Shown here in pieces: positions 8,614-18,072 of a stretch of 64,000 nt of DNA. A program made the translations under genes and the position numbers. How positions within the stretch are numbered: the stretch's first letter is position 1; every line of letters starts with the position of its first letter. This DNA comes from Mycolicibacterium arenosum. GTDB taxonomy: Bacteria; Actinomycetota; Actinomycetes; Mycobacteriales; Mycobacteriaceae. The notes beneath the pieces were generated by a model. It worked only from the letters and a program-made list of their open reading frames with translations. It did no database searches and was not told the DNA's origin. Where the stretch lies: positions 186,001 to 250,000 of the forward strand of contig NZ_JANDBD010000007.1 of NCBI RefSeq assembly GCF_024320865.1. The letters are read 5' to 3'.

Positions 8614-10302
8614 CTAACGTGGCGCCATGGGTTCGTTCACCCGGTAGAGCCGCCAGGTCGGCTGGCTGTCGCCGTCATTGGGGATCTCCAACTCCAGCGT
8701 GGCGATGTCGGCACCGGTCTCGTAGAGCGTCGGATACCGCACGTTGAGCGCGTCGGAGATGCCTCGGCCGGTCGGCGGAACGGCCAGCAGGTATTCGACG
8801 CCGTTGTTCTCCGGGTCGTTGAGCAGGGCGACGAAGTCCGAATCCGAGGGCACCACGAACGTCTCGGGTTGACTCGACGCGGCGGTGACCGCGAATCCGT
8901 AGACGGTGTCGGTGATCACCGAGCTCTCCGGCAGGTTGAGTCCCTCCAGATACCTCGCGATCTGGCGTTCGGTGCCGAAGGACGCGGCGATGCTGTGTTC
9001 GGTCGCCTTGCGGACGCTGACGTCATCCGGATCCGGCGCCAGCACGGCACCGAGGGCGTATTCCTGCGGGGCGTACCTCGGCTGCCCCATCGCCCATGCG
9101 GTGACCGGTACCGCCACGGCGAAAAGGGCGGCAACCAGCGGATAGACCACGGACCGGCGGCGGGGCTCCTGCCCTGGATCGGGCTGTGGCGGAGCGTATC
9201 TGCCGCGCCGCGTAGCAGGGATCAACACGCCGTCCGGGACCGCCAACATCGCCAGGCACGCCGACAGCGGGATGGCCACGATGTAGAACCGCAGGAACGG
9301 GAACGTCGATCCGGTGGCGTAGCTGAACGTCTGGAAGGCCAGCGCCGCGCCGTAGACGAACAGCGGCACTAGCAGCACCGACCAGTTCGGGCGACCGTAC
9401 CGCCGGATTCCGCAGCACAGTGCAAGCGGGGCCAGGGTCGGCGCCAGGAAGGTGATGCAGACCAGCGCGAACGTCATACCCGCGGTGAAGGTCTCCGTCG
9501 GCTGACCGGACTGGGCGAGGATCGCGGCGTTGCCGTACTGAGAGGTGAACTGCGCGAACGCTTCTCCGGTGATCAACCAGCTGGCTGCCGCCCAGCCCAC
9601 GAACGCGGCGAAGCCGGGCCCACTCACCAGGAGAGTGTCCAGCAAGGCGCGCCGGAATCGCGGTTCCGGCTTGGCCCGCAGATAGGTGGTTGCTCCCACC
9701 AGCAGTCCCGCGGCGGCCACGCACGCCACCGCGTCGTACCGGGTCAGGTAGGCCAACCCCATCGCGATGCCGCCCGCGGCGACCAGATGATGGACGTCGT
9801 CGTCCACCATCCACATGATGAGGCGCCGCACCGCCCACGACATGAAGAAGATGAACGGTGCCTCACTCATGCCGTTGGAACCGTAGAAGACGATCATCGG
9901 ATTGAAGGCGAACAGCGCCGTGATGGCGAGGACGTAGCCGCGGGGCAACCCACGATCGGTACCCATGCCGAGGATCTGGACCACGCCGCCCGCCATGAAC
10001 ACGGCGGACATGATGGTTCCCGAGAAGGCCCGTTCGGTCATCTCCGGCCACAGCGGGCTCAGCAGGACCGCGGGGATCTGCACCATCGCGGTCAGCGGGG
10101 TGAAGATGAACCCGATGGCGGCCAGGTGCGGATCGCGGCTGAACAGTGCGCTCTGCGCTGCCGACACCCTGGACAGCGCATCCCCGAGGATGAATCCGTG
10201 ACGTACCTGCAGCCAGTATCCGACCGCCAGGTACACCGCCAGCGCCACCAGGAAGACGGCGAACTTCAATCGGCGGTCGGACACCCGGAGCTTCTCGGTC
10301 AC
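8614..10302 (-). CDS. GT39-like polyprenol-dependent membrane glycosyltransferase
   Basis: A 562-residue polytopic protein with roughly ten membrane helices followed by a periplasmic C-terminal domain of about 150 residues. The GT-C features are an N-terminal helix, then an acidic pair in the first loop (GFILGDALSRVS), RDPHLAAIGFIFTPLTA, and later FYGSNGMSEAPF. It would transfer a sugar from a polyprenyl phosphate donor on the outer face of the cytoplasmic membrane. The GTG start overlaps the GT2 gene's stop (GTGA), making it the last gene of a four-gene operon. The exact sugar and acceptor are unknown; PMT/ArnT-like membership is by topology and local motifs. Confidence 0.7.
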   Translation of the reverse strand: MTEKLRVSDRRLKFAVFLVALAVYLAVGYWLQVRHGFILGDALSRVSAAQSALFSRDPHLAAIGFIFTPLTAMVQIPAVLLSPLWPEMTERAFSGTIMSAVFMAGGVVQILGMGTDRGLPRGYVLAITALFAFNPMIVFYGSNGMSEAPFIFFMSWAVRRLIMWMVDDDVHHLVAAGGIAMGLAYLTRYDAVACVAAAGLLVGATTYLRAKPEPRFRRALLDTLLVSGPGFAAFVGWAAASWLITGEAFAQFTSQYGNAAILAQSGQPTETFTAGMTFALVCITFLAPTLAPLALCCGIRRYGRPNWSVLLVPLFVYGAALAFQTFSYATGSTFPFLRFYIVAIPLSACLAMLAVPDGVLIPATRRGRYAPPQPDPGQEPRRRSVVYPLVAALFAVAVPVTAWAMGQPRYAPQEYALGAVLAPDPDDVSVRKATEHSIAASFGTERQIARYLEGLNLPESSVITDTVYGFAVTAASSQPETFVVPSDSDFVALLNDPENNGVEYLLAVPPTGRGISDALNVRYPTLYETGADIATLELEIPNDGDSQPTWRLYRVNEPMAPR

Positions 10303-11783
10303 GGGGCAGCCGGCTCGTCCTCGAGCACGGGCCGCTGTGACAAGCCGTGAAAGGTCTTCTCCCAGTATGACGGACTGCGGACCAGCTGGTAGCAGCCCTT
10401 GGCCGCGGCCACACTCATCATCACCCAGAACAGCGGCACCGTCAGGCCCGCCACCAACAGGTCGGACCGATCGTCCTCGCGTAGTGCGATCAGGTTCATG
10501 TAGAGGGTGGCGCCGTTGCCGAGGATCAGCGCGACCAGTGCGGGAAAGTAGATGTACGGCGGAAACACGGCGCCGACGAGCGCCGGCTGCCCGAGGAACC
10601 AGGTCATGGTGATGAACCAGAACACGAGGTTGAGCACCGCGATGATCGGCGTTCCCGCCAGCACCAGGTTGAACCTGACGAAGCTGCGAAGACCGATGGT
10701 GCGCAACAGTTGTCGAGGTCGCCGAATGTGCACCAACCAGGTCTGCAGGTATCCCTTGTACCAGCGCGAGCGCTGTCGGATCCAGTTGATCGGGTCGCTG
10801 TTGGCTTCCTCGAGGGTCTCGGAGTCGACGACCGCTGTGCGATAGCCCGAGGCGGCGATGCGCAGACCGAGGTCGGCGTCCTCGGTGACGTTGAACGGAT
10901 CCCAGGCGCCGATTTCGTCCAGCACGGACCTCAAGAGGTGGTTGGACGTGCCGCCCAACGGGATTGGGGCCGTCGTGCGCATCATGCCCGGCAGCAGGTA
11001 GCCGAACCACAGACCGTACTCGGCGGTGAACCAGCCGGTCAGCAGGTTCTGGTGCCCGTTGTGGTATTTCAGCTTGGCCTGCACGCATACGACGTCGTCG
11101 GGCAACTGCGCGAAGGTGGCCACCACGCGGCGCAACTGCAGCGGCTCGGGTAGGTCCTCGGCATCGTAGATCGTGACGATGTCGCCCGTGGTGAAGTGGA
11201 GACCGTAGTTGCAGGCCTTCGGCTTGGTTCGCGGCTCGGCGGGCGGCACGAGGACGATCGTGATGATGTCGGATTCGCCGCTGGCACGCGCGGCCGCGAT
11301 GGTCACGTCGTCGTCGGCCTCCAGCAACAGCAGGACCTGTAACTTCTCCGGCGGATACCTCAGCCGGGCCATCGCACCGATCAGGTCGCCGACCACTTCC
11401 GGCTCGTTGTAGGCGGGCACCAGGATGGTGTAGCGGGGCAGGTCCTCGTCACGGATCGCCAGTGCTTCCTCGTCGCTGATCACGATCGCCCTGGACGCGA
11501 GACCCTGGCGGAAGATCATCACCCGATCGAGCATGGTCACCACGTAACCGAGGGTGCAGATGCCGATCAACGCCACGGCGGTCGCCATCGGCGCCGCGAT
11601 CACGCAGCCCACGAGGATGAGCAGCAGCGCCCACAGGACGGGCCGCTGCCAGCCCACCAGCGGGGTCGACGCGGAGTTCAGCGGATCGTCCTCGCGTAGG
11701 CCGTTGATGGCCCGGTACAGCGCCAGTTCGCGGTCCGCCTCGGAACAGGTGTCGGGCGCCGGCCGGTCGACCCCGGCGCTCAC
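10299..11783 (-). CDS. Processive membrane glycosyltransferase family 2 (cellulose-synthase-like)
   Basis: A 494-residue GT2 enzyme. Two N-terminal helices (about 48-85) precede the cytosolic catalytic domain, which carries all the processive-synthase motifs: VPAYNEPE (122-129), the DxD-type YDAED (206-210), TED (300-302) and QRSRW (337-341). Three to four C-terminal helices form the secretion channel. There is no PilZ domain, unlike BcsA. It likely polymerises a UDP- or GDP-sugar while extruding the chain. It overlaps the genes on both sides by four bases and works beside a BcsB-like partner, so an exported beta-glycan is the best guess. Related to XagB/CslA-type synthases; the sugar cannot be read from sequence. 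Confidence 0.88.
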   Translation of the reverse strand: MSAGVDRPAPDTCSEADRELALYRAINGLREDDPLNSASTPLVGWQRPVLWALLLILVGCVIAAPMATAVALIGICTLGYVVTMLDRVMIFRQGLASRAIVISDEEALAIRDEDLPRYTILVPAYNEPEVVGDLIGAMARLRYPPEKLQVLLLLEADDDVTIAAARASGESDIITIVLVPPAEPRTKPKACNYGLHFTTGDIVTIYDAEDLPEPLQLRRVVATFAQLPDDVVCVQAKLKYHNGHQNLLTGWFTAEYGLWFGYLLPGMMRTTAPIPLGGTSNHLLRSVLDEIGAWDPFNVTEDADLGLRIAASGYRTAVVDSETLEEANSDPINWIRQRSRWYKGYLQTWLVHIRRPRQLLRTIGLRSFVRFNLVLAGTPIIAVLNLVFWFITMTWFLGQPALVGAVFPPYIYFPALVALILGNGATLYMNLIALREDDRSDLLVAGLTVPLFWVMMSVAAAKGCYQLVRSPSYWEKTFHGLSQRPVLEDEPAAP

Positions 11784-13312
11784 CGGGCGCCGCCCACCGG
11801 AATGCGCTGCGCCGTAACGATTTCGCGACCCAGCTGGGTGAGCATCCCGGCGTCCTTAAACGCCGGCGCGCGGTCCGTGTCGGCGGCGTTGCCGCGGAGC
11901 AGGATCGTGATCAACGTGCCCAAGGTCGGCACCACACCACCGGAGGGCTCGGGAAACGGGGCCTCCGGGTCGTGGTTGTCGACCGCCAACAGGAGCACAC
12001 GCTGAGCGATTTCGCTGTCACCCCAGGTGATCTGCAGCGCATTCCACGTGACCAGAAGGGTGTCGTCGACCACCGAGACCAACTGGCCTTCGACGCCCGA
12101 ACCGAGGTCGACTAAGCGCGGTGCGCTGAGCCGGGCTCCGGCCACGTCGTAGAGGACCCTGGCAGGAAAGACGTTGAACGAGAACGGCCGCTCACTCGTC
12201 ACGCTGTCGATCATCACGGTCCGTGGCCGCCCCAGCGTGTCCCAATCCGGGTTGACGTCGTCGGCCGTGACCTGCTGGCGGATCAGGTCGGCACCGCTGC
12301 CGTAGATGCGATGCACCCAGTCGTAGGTGCGCATCGAGGTGAGGTGCCAGCCGGGGGGCACCGCCACCGGCTGGCCCTGACGCAGAGCACCGGGGGCCAG
12401 GGGGATGACGGGGACGACGCTGACCGTCGGCGGGAGGCGCACGAACGCGAGCGCGATCCCGACCGCGACCACGACCGGCACGCCCGCCCACACCTGGCGA
12501 GCGGCGAGCGGCTCCACCTTGCGGTCCAGAATGCGCTTGGGTGCTCCGCGACGCGCGTACAGAAAGAACCCGCCGCCCACCACGCACATCGTGCTCACCG
12601 CCGGAATCAGCTGAAAGGCCAGCAGCGGCGCATCGTCGAAGAGGAGCGCCATCACCAGCAGGATCAGACCGCCGAAGGCCCACGACACCAGGGACCCGAT
12701 CAATCCCCGCCGAAACGTTCGGCCCAGCGCAATCCCCGTGCCCACCCCCGAGACGAGCAGCGTCGCCGCACCCGCCGCCACTTTCCCGCCCCCCAGGGCG
12801 ACGACCGTGAGGTAGTAGGGCAGCGGGAACGTCAGCAGCAGCACCATGCCCCATACCCACGCGAAGCGCATGACGGGTCGCAGCCCGAACAGCACGATGC
12901 TCGCACTCAACGCGTAGAGCCACATCGCCACCAGATCGAGCCGCAGCAGATGGAAGTACAGCGCGTAGCGCCCCAACAGAACCCCGTTGATCAACAACGC
13001 GAGCACCAGGGCCATCGTCCCGACGATCACGTCGGTCTGGCGATCGTGAATGGGCAATTCGGTTCGGTGCCAACGGGACACGCCAATCGCCACCAACGTC
13101 CCGACCACCAGGACGGTCCACACGAAGCCGCCCAGTCCGCCACTGCGAGTGGTCTGCACCAGACTGGCGATGCTGTCGAAGAAGGCGATCACCGTCATCG
13201 TCCCGATGAGGCCCCAGCGCAGCGGTAGGCGATAGCCCGGATGCAGGCCGTGATACCAGTCAGCCAGCTTCTGCCCGGCCCGGCGAGACCCGACGTCGGT
13301 GGATGCCGTCAT
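11780..13312 (-). CDS. Polytopic membrane protein, weakly exosortase/EpsI-like
   Basis: A 510-residue protein of the glycan operon. About eight membrane helices fill residues 30-300, followed by a soluble extracytoplasmic domain of about 200 residues (PPGWHLTSMRTYDWVHRIYG, then NVFPARVLYDVAGA). The helix pair with FGLRPVMRFAWVWGMVLLLTF and PLPYYL recalls exosortases, and the tail recalls their EpsI-like partner domain, but the Cys of the exosortase active site is not present, so I would not call it a protease. ATG 13312 overlaps the BcsB-like stop (ATGA). It may shape or translocate the polysaccharide. Function is inferred from context only. Confidence 0.6.
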   Translation of the reverse strand: MTASTDVGSRRAGQKLADWYHGLHPGYRLPLRWGLIGTMTVIAFFDSIASLVQTTRSGGLGGFVWTVLVVGTLVAIGVSRWHRTELPIHDRQTDVIVGTMALVLALLINGVLLGRYALYFHLLRLDLVAMWLYALSASIVLFGLRPVMRFAWVWGMVLLLTFPLPYYLTVVALGGGKVAAGAATLLVSGVGTGIALGRTFRRGLIGSLVSWAFGGLILLVMALLFDDAPLLAFQLIPAVSTMCVVGGGFFLYARRGAPKRILDRKVEPLAARQVWAGVPVVVAVGIALAFVRLPPTVSVVPVIPLAPGALRQGQPVAVPPGWHLTSMRTYDWVHRIYGSGADLIRQQVTADDVNPDWDTLGRPRTVMIDSVTSERPFSFNVFPARVLYDVAGARLSAPRLVDLGSGVEGQLVSVVDDTLLVTWNALQITWGDSEIAQRVLLLAVDNHDPEAPFPEPSGGVVPTLGTLITILLRGNAADTDRAPAFKDAGMLTQLGREIVTAQRIPVGGAR

Positions 13313-15273
13313 GTCGACCGCTCGGCGCCTTTCCGCCTCGTCCGCCGCCAGATCAGCCCGGCCCCGGCAGCAACCAATGCGACGATGCCTGCGCCGAACC
13401 ACCAGTAGGGCAGGCCATCACCGCCCGCGCCGGGCGTGTCGGACTGCTGGGGAACGACCGCACCGAAGGTCACCGGATCGCGCCCGGTCGGCGCAAGAAC
13501 CGCGGTTCCGGTCAACCGGGTCCAGCGCACCGGGTCCGCGTCCAACCAACCCAACAACGCATCCAATTGCTCGGGCGCTCCGTTCGAGGTCGCGATCAAC
13601 AACGTTCGGCGGCCGTCGAACACCGTCTGAAGGGAGCCGAATCGCTGCTCCGGATCCAGCGTCAGGGTGGTCGCGTCGGTGCCGCCGTCGGCGTCCGCAA
13701 CCGTGAGCTCTCCGGAATCGTCTGCACTGACCGGTAACTCGATCCGCTGATCCGACCAGCCACCGGACGAGATGAGCAGGGCGGGGTTGGGTGAGTCGAT
13801 GGCCTGCTGCAGCGGCATGACCGCGATGTCGATCGGCAGCGCACTCATCCGCTGCAGGCCCACGAGAATCGACACCGCACGTCGGGTGTCGGCGAACGCG
13901 TCCTCGCCGAGGCCGACCTCGATGCGGGGCATCAGCGCCTGGGGCATCGATTGGAAGCCCGCCGTCAGGGGCGGGTCGGCACGGCTGGTCTGTACCGGGC
14001 TGTCCCCGTCGATCGTCAGCGTGATCGGCTGAAACTCACCGCACCTTCCGGTGTTTCCGGAGATGTTGATCGCCACCCCGAGGTTGGTGTACCGCTGCAT
14101 CAGCCCATCCGGAATGTCCACCCAGCGATCGATCACGCCCGCGCTGTCGACGGGCCACTGGTCGATCGTCTCGCCGTTGATCGCGACCACCACACTGCCG
14201 CCGATGGTGGTCGGCAGCGGGGTGTAGGTACCGCGCAGATGCACCCGCACGTTCTGCACGGATCGGCCCAACCGGGTCTGATCCAGTCCGATCGATACCT
14301 GCGGATTCAGCGCCGTGGCGTTCACGCCGGGTTGGCCGAGTTGCCGGATGGTCGTCATATCAGCGGGTAGCTGAGGCACGGTCTTCAGCGGACCGACCAC
14401 GGCTCGTGAACTCACGGCCAACCGGGACACGTCGCTGGACAGCAGCCGCGCCTGGTTGATCAGCTGATCGGGCGGCCCGCTGATCAGTAGCGAGGGGACG
14501 CCGTCGGCGGCGCGCAGTGCCACCGCGACCTCGGGACCCTCGCGGATGACGATCTGTCGTTCCATGGGTGCCGACGGCTCAGCTGGGCCGGCTTGCCCAT
14601 CGGCCAGCGGCGACACCACGATCTCGGTGTTCTGCTTGCCGTAGCGCGCCACCACCGCCGTCGCCAGTCGGCCTGCGGCTTCGGATTCGACGTACAGCGG
14701 TTGCGCCGGAATGAAGATGGTCAGCTTGCGAAGTATCGGCGGAAGGAAATCCGCCACAGTCGCCGGCGGTATTTCCGCTCCGTCGTATCGAATAGCGGAA
14801 TCGGTGAGCCGTAGCGGATTCGTGGGGTCAAGGCAATAACCCTCCAACGGAACGAGATAGCTGCGGAGGATCAGTGTCACCGCATTGTCGACAACGGAAA
14901 CGCCATCCAGGGGAATCACCACGGGCACCCGATCGCCCAGGGGTAGTGGCACCCGCGAAATAGTCCGCTCGCCCTGCGTCGCGGTCAGCATCCCCGCCTG
15001 CAGGTTGATCGGAATCTCCACGATGGCAGTCAGTTCGGCGGGCACCAGACCCTGCGGAACCGGAATCGTCAACGTCTCGGTACCCTGCGCTCCGTAAAAG
15101 GCGATGGTCGAATTCGCCCCCAGATCCCGCAACCCGAGGATGGGCGACTCGGCAGGCACGCCGCTTTCAGCGGGCTCAGCGAGTGCAGTTTGCGGGGTGA
15201 AAGTCCCGGCGGTCAGGAAAGCCAACACGAGGGCCGACACCATGCGCAATCCTCGGTGTGAACGACGCGGCAT
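13309..15273 (-). CDS. BcsB-like periplasmic glycan-synthase partner
   Basis: A 654-residue exported protein: signal peptide (MVSALVLAFLTAGTF, ending near ALA-EPAES), a long beta-rich periplasmic region, and a single C-terminal anchor (WWFGAGIVALVAAGAGLIW) with a basic cytosolic tail. The arrangement, and segments such as LTAIVEIPINLQ, GYCLDPTNPLRL and GGSVVVAINGETI, match the BcsB family that guides nascent cellulose out of BcsA. It is the first gene of the four-gene operon and has its own divergent promoter region shared with the cutinase gene. No c-di-GMP-binding PilZ protein is seen nearby, so control must differ from the classical cellulose system. Confidence 0.78.
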   Translation of the reverse strand: MPRRSHRGLRMVSALVLAFLTAGTFTPQTALAEPAESGVPAESPILGLRDLGANSTIAFYGAQGTETLTIPVPQGLVPAELTAIVEIPINLQAGMLTATQGERTISRVPLPLGDRVPVVIPLDGVSVVDNAVTLILRSYLVPLEGYCLDPTNPLRLTDSAIRYDGAEIPPATVADFLPPILRKLTIFIPAQPLYVESEAAGRLATAVVARYGKQNTEIVVSPLADGQAGPAEPSAPMERQIVIREGPEVAVALRAADGVPSLLISGPPDQLINQARLLSSDVSRLAVSSRAVVGPLKTVPQLPADMTTIRQLGQPGVNATALNPQVSIGLDQTRLGRSVQNVRVHLRGTYTPLPTTIGGSVVVAINGETIDQWPVDSAGVIDRWVDIPDGLMQRYTNLGVAINISGNTGRCGEFQPITLTIDGDSPVQTSRADPPLTAGFQSMPQALMPRIEVGLGEDAFADTRRAVSILVGLQRMSALPIDIAVMPLQQAIDSPNPALLISSGGWSDQRIELPVSADDSGELTVADADGGTDATTLTLDPEQRFGSLQTVFDGRRTLLIATSNGAPEQLDALLGWLDADPVRWTRLTGTAVLAPTGRDPVTFGAVVPQQSDTPGAGGDGLPYWWFGAGIVALVAAGAGLIWRRTRRKGAERST

Positions 15274-15436
15274 TCACAGGACAGTATCGACAGCGATCAG
15301 AATTCACGCGCAAACGAGTAAGTGATGCGAATTCGAAATCGCCCCGGTCCGTGAATACGGACCTCGGCAACCGTCCGGCTGCTGGGCCGACGCACGCCCG
15401 TGGTTTGCCACACCACCCCTCGGGTACCACGCTTGC

Positions 15437-16153
15437 ATGACTCACCTGCCACGACTCCTGGGCGCAGCCGTCGTCTCCGCCGGAGCGATCCTCAGCGTCA
15501 CCACCGCCGCCCCCGCAGTAGCCGCACCCTGCCCCGACGCGGAACTCGTCTTCGCCCGCGGCACCGGCGAGGCCCCCGGCGTCGGCGGCATCGGCCAGTC
15601 CTACGCCGACGCTCTGCGCGCACAGCTGGGCGCGAAGACCCTCAACGTCTACCCGGTGAACTACGCCGCCAGCGACGACTTCAACAACCGCGACGCGTTC
15701 GCCCAAACGGTCATCGACGGCGTCCGGGACGCCGGGGCACACGTGCAGGCCACCGCGACCAACTGCCCGGACACCAAGATCGTGCTCGGCGGCTACTCGC
15801 AGGGCGCGATCGTCGCCGGCTACGTCACCGCCAACGAGGCTCCGCTCGGGGTGCCCGCGTCCGCGGCGCCCGCGCCACTCCCCGCGAGCGTCGCCGACAA
15901 GGTCGCGGCGGTCACGCTGTTCGGCACCCCGTCACCCGAGTTCCTGGCGAGCTACGACGCGCCTCAGCTGACCATCGGACCGAACTACGCCGCCAAGACC
16001 CTCAAGCTCTGCGCGCAGGGCGACGCCATCTGCGACGGCACCCCCAACGGTCAGCCCGGCTTCGCGCACATCTCGTACGGCTTCAACGGGATGACCGGTG
16101 AGGCAGCTCAGTACGCCGTCAGCCGCACCGCATCCGCCCCGATGACCGGCTAG
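15437..16153 (+). CDS. Secreted cutinase-family esterase (CULP-like)
   Basis: A 238-residue secreted serine esterase. The signal peptide covers residues 1-30 (cleavage after AVAA, mature PCPDAELVF). The cutinase motifs are GYSQG with nucleophile Ser121, the acid in GDAICDG and the His in FAHISYG. Cys32/Cys110 and the CAQGDAIC pair give the two family disulfides. In mycobacteria these proteins hydrolyse medium-chain esters and phospholipids at the cell surface. It is divergent from the glycan operon, and its product could act on envelope lipids, but there is no evidence of a shared pathway. Confidence 0.92.
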   Translation: MTHLPRLLGAAVVSAGAILSVTTAAPAVAAPCPDAELVFARGTGEAPGVGGIGQSYADALRAQLGAKTLNVYPVNYAASDDFNNRDAFAQTVIDGVRDAGAHVQATATNCPDTKIVLGGYSQGAIVAGYVTANEAPLGVPASAAPAPLPASVADKVAAVTLFGTPSPEFLASYDAPQLTIGPNYAAKTLKLCAQGDAICDGTPNGQPGFAHISYGFNGMTGEAAQYAVSRTASAPMTG

Positions 16154-16156
16154 CAA

Positions 16157-16172
16157 ATCCCGAAGGCGGGAT
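16157..16172. terminator. Short hairpin after the cutinase gene
   Basis: ATCCCG-AAGG-CGGGAT is a perfect 6-bp stem just beyond the cutinase stop, with no T-run. Plausible weak terminator between the cutinase and the importer operon. Confidence 0.35.
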
Positions 16173-16229
16173 ACCGACGAACCGGGTCCGGTGTTTGCCG
16201 CGCGTCAAAATGGGTAACGCAGACCCGCC

Positions 16230-16877
16230 ATGAATTTCACAGAGTTCGTCGTGGACCGCTGGTCTGTCCTGTCGTTCCTCGCCTACCAGCACATGAGTCT
16301 GGTTGTGCAGACCCTTGCTGTGTCCACGGTGCTCGCCCTGCTGGTCGGCGTGCTCATCTACCGCTCCAACTGGGGCTCGGCGCTCGGCAACACGGTAGCC
16401 GCCGTCGGCTTGACGATCCCCTCCTACGCACTGCTCGGAGTGCTCGTCGGCGTCGTCGGCCTCGGTGTGCTGCCGTCGGTGATCATGCTCGCTTTCTTCG
16501 GCGTGTTCCCGATCCTGCGCAACGTCGTGGTCGGGCTTCGCGGCGTCGACAAGACGCTCGTCGAGTCGGCGCGCGGTATGGGCATGAGCCGGCTCACCAC
16601 GCTGTGGCGGCTCGAACTGCCGCTGGCCTGGCCGGTGATCATGACCGGTGTCCGGGTGTCCGCGCAGATGCTGATGGGCATCGCGGCCATCGCCGCCTAT
16701 GCGCTGGGTCCCGGCCTCGGCGGCTACATCTTCTCCGGCATCTCCCGGATGGGCGGCGCCAACGCGACGAACTCGATCCTCGCCGCCACCATCGGCATCC
16801 TCATCCTCGCCGTCGTCCTCGACACCGTGTTGAACGTCGTCACCCGCCTCACCACCCCTAGGGGGATCCGTGTCTGA
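16230..16877 (+). CDS. OpuB/ProU-type osmolyte ABC importer permease 1
   Basis: A 215-residue inner-membrane permease with about five or six helices and the permease EAA-type loop (ESARGMGMSRLTTLWRLELPLAWP) that docks on the ATPase. It is the first gene of a four-gene importer for glycine betaine, choline or similar compatible solutes. Its 3' end overlaps the ATPase gene by eight bases. In M. tuberculosis the corresponding proW/proZ genes are split in the same way. Confidence 0.88.
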   Translation: MNFTEFVVDRWSVLSFLAYQHMSLVVQTLAVSTVLALLVGVLIYRSNWGSALGNTVAAVGLTIPSYALLGVLVGVVGLGVLPSVIMLAFFGVFPILRNVVVGLRGVDKTLVESARGMGMSRLTTLWRLELPLAWPVIMTGVRVSAQMLMGIAAIAAYALGPGLGGYIFSGISRMGGANATNSILAATIGILILAVVLDTVLNVVTRLTTPRGIRV

Positions 16878-18072
16878 ATCGGCCACCATCGACTCGGCCG
16901 GCGCCGACCAGCCCGAGCGGAGAACCGGCGGGGCGCGCATCCTGCTCGACGGTGTCACCAAGAGATACGGCAACTCGTCGAAGCCCGCCGTCGACAACAT
17001 CACGATGGAGATTCCCGCGGGCGAGATCGTCATGCTGGTCGGCCCATCGGGCTGCGGCAAGACCACCACGATGAAGATGATCAACCGGCTGATCGAGCCG
17101 ACCAGCGGGCGCATCCTCATCGGCGACGACGACGTCACACGCAGGAACCCGGACGAACTGCGCCGCCACATCGGCTACGTCATCCAGGGTGCGGGCCTGT
17201 TCCCGCACTACACCGTCGGCGACAACATCGCGATCGTGCCGAAACTGCTCAAGTGGGACAAGGACCGCATCGCCGCCCGTGTCGACGAACTGCTGGACCT
17301 GGTGAGTCTCGACCCCGCGCAGTACCGCGACCGCTATCCGCGCGAGCTCTCCGGCGGCCAACAGCAGCGCGTCGGCGTCGCCCGCGCGCTCGCCGCCGAC
17401 CCGCCCGTGCTTCTCATGGACGAGCCGTTCGGCGCCGTCGACCCCATCACCCGGCAGCGCCTGCAGGACGAGCTGCTGCGCCTGCAGGAGGAACTCCGCA
17501 AGACCATCGTGTTCGTCACCCACGACTTCGACGAGGCCGTCAAGCTCGGCGATCGGATCGCGATCCTGCAGGTCGGGTCCGAGATCGTCCAGTACGACAC
17601 CCCCGAGCAGATCCTGAACAACCCGGCCGACGACTTCGTCAGGGACTTCGTCGGCGCCGGGGCCGCCCTGAAACAGCTCAGCCTCAACCGGGTTCGCGAC
17701 GTCGACCTGCACGAGGCGGCCGTCGCGCACGTCGGCGACGATCCCGCGGCCGCCGTTCGGGCCGCACGCGCCATCAATCGCGAGCACGTGATCGTCCTGG
17801 ACGCGCAGGAGCGGCCGCAGCGCTGGCTCTCCCTGGACGAACTCGCCGACCCGCACTCGCTCGACGACGTCACGCGCGACGAGGAACTCGAGTGCGTGAA
17901 CCTCGCATCGACGCTCAACGACGCGCTCGACGAGATGCTGACGTCGTCACACGGCGTCGTGGTGGTCACCGGCAGGCGCAACACCTACCAGGGCGTGGTC
18001 CGGGTAGAGACCATCATGGACGCCATGTCCGGCATCCGCTCGACAACGCCCGCCGCGGAGCCCGCACCGTGA
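16870..18072 (+). CDS. proV: ProV/OpuA-type ABC ATPase
   Basis: A 400-residue ATPase that powers the osmolyte importer. Walker A is GPSGCGKTTT, the signature is LSGGQQQRVGVARAL, Walker B is LLMDEPFGAVD, and the switch His lies in FVTHDFDEAV. The C-terminal 130 residues form a CBS-like pair (VGDDPAAAVRAARAINREHV, then LASTLNDALDEMLTSSHGV), which in OpuA proteins senses ionic strength or c-di-AMP and gates transport. A GTG start inside the upstream permease gene, and a GTGA overlap with the next permease, indicate one coupled transcript. Confidence 0.92.
   Translation: MSESATIDSAGADQPERRTGGARILLDGVTKRYGNSSKPAVDNITMEIPAGEIVMLVGPSGCGKTTTMKMINRLIEPTSGRILIGDDDVTRRNPDELRRHIGYVIQGAGLFPHYTVGDNIAIVPKLLKWDKDRIAARVDELLDLVSLDPAQYRDRYPRELSGGQQQRVGVARALAADPPVLLMDEPFGAVDPITRQRLQDELLRLQEELRKTIVFVTHDFDEAVKLGDRIAILQVGSEIVQYDTPEQILNNPADDFVRDFVGAGAALKQLSLNRVRDVDLHEAAVAHVGDDPAAAVRAARAINREHVIVLDAQERPQRWLSLDELADPHSLDDVTRDEELECVNLASTLNDALDEMLTSSHGVVVVTGRRNTYQGVVRVETIMDAMSGIRSTTPAAEPAP

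Noticed and set aside
11780..13312. Active exosortase
   Set aside because: The expected catalytic Cys motif is absent.
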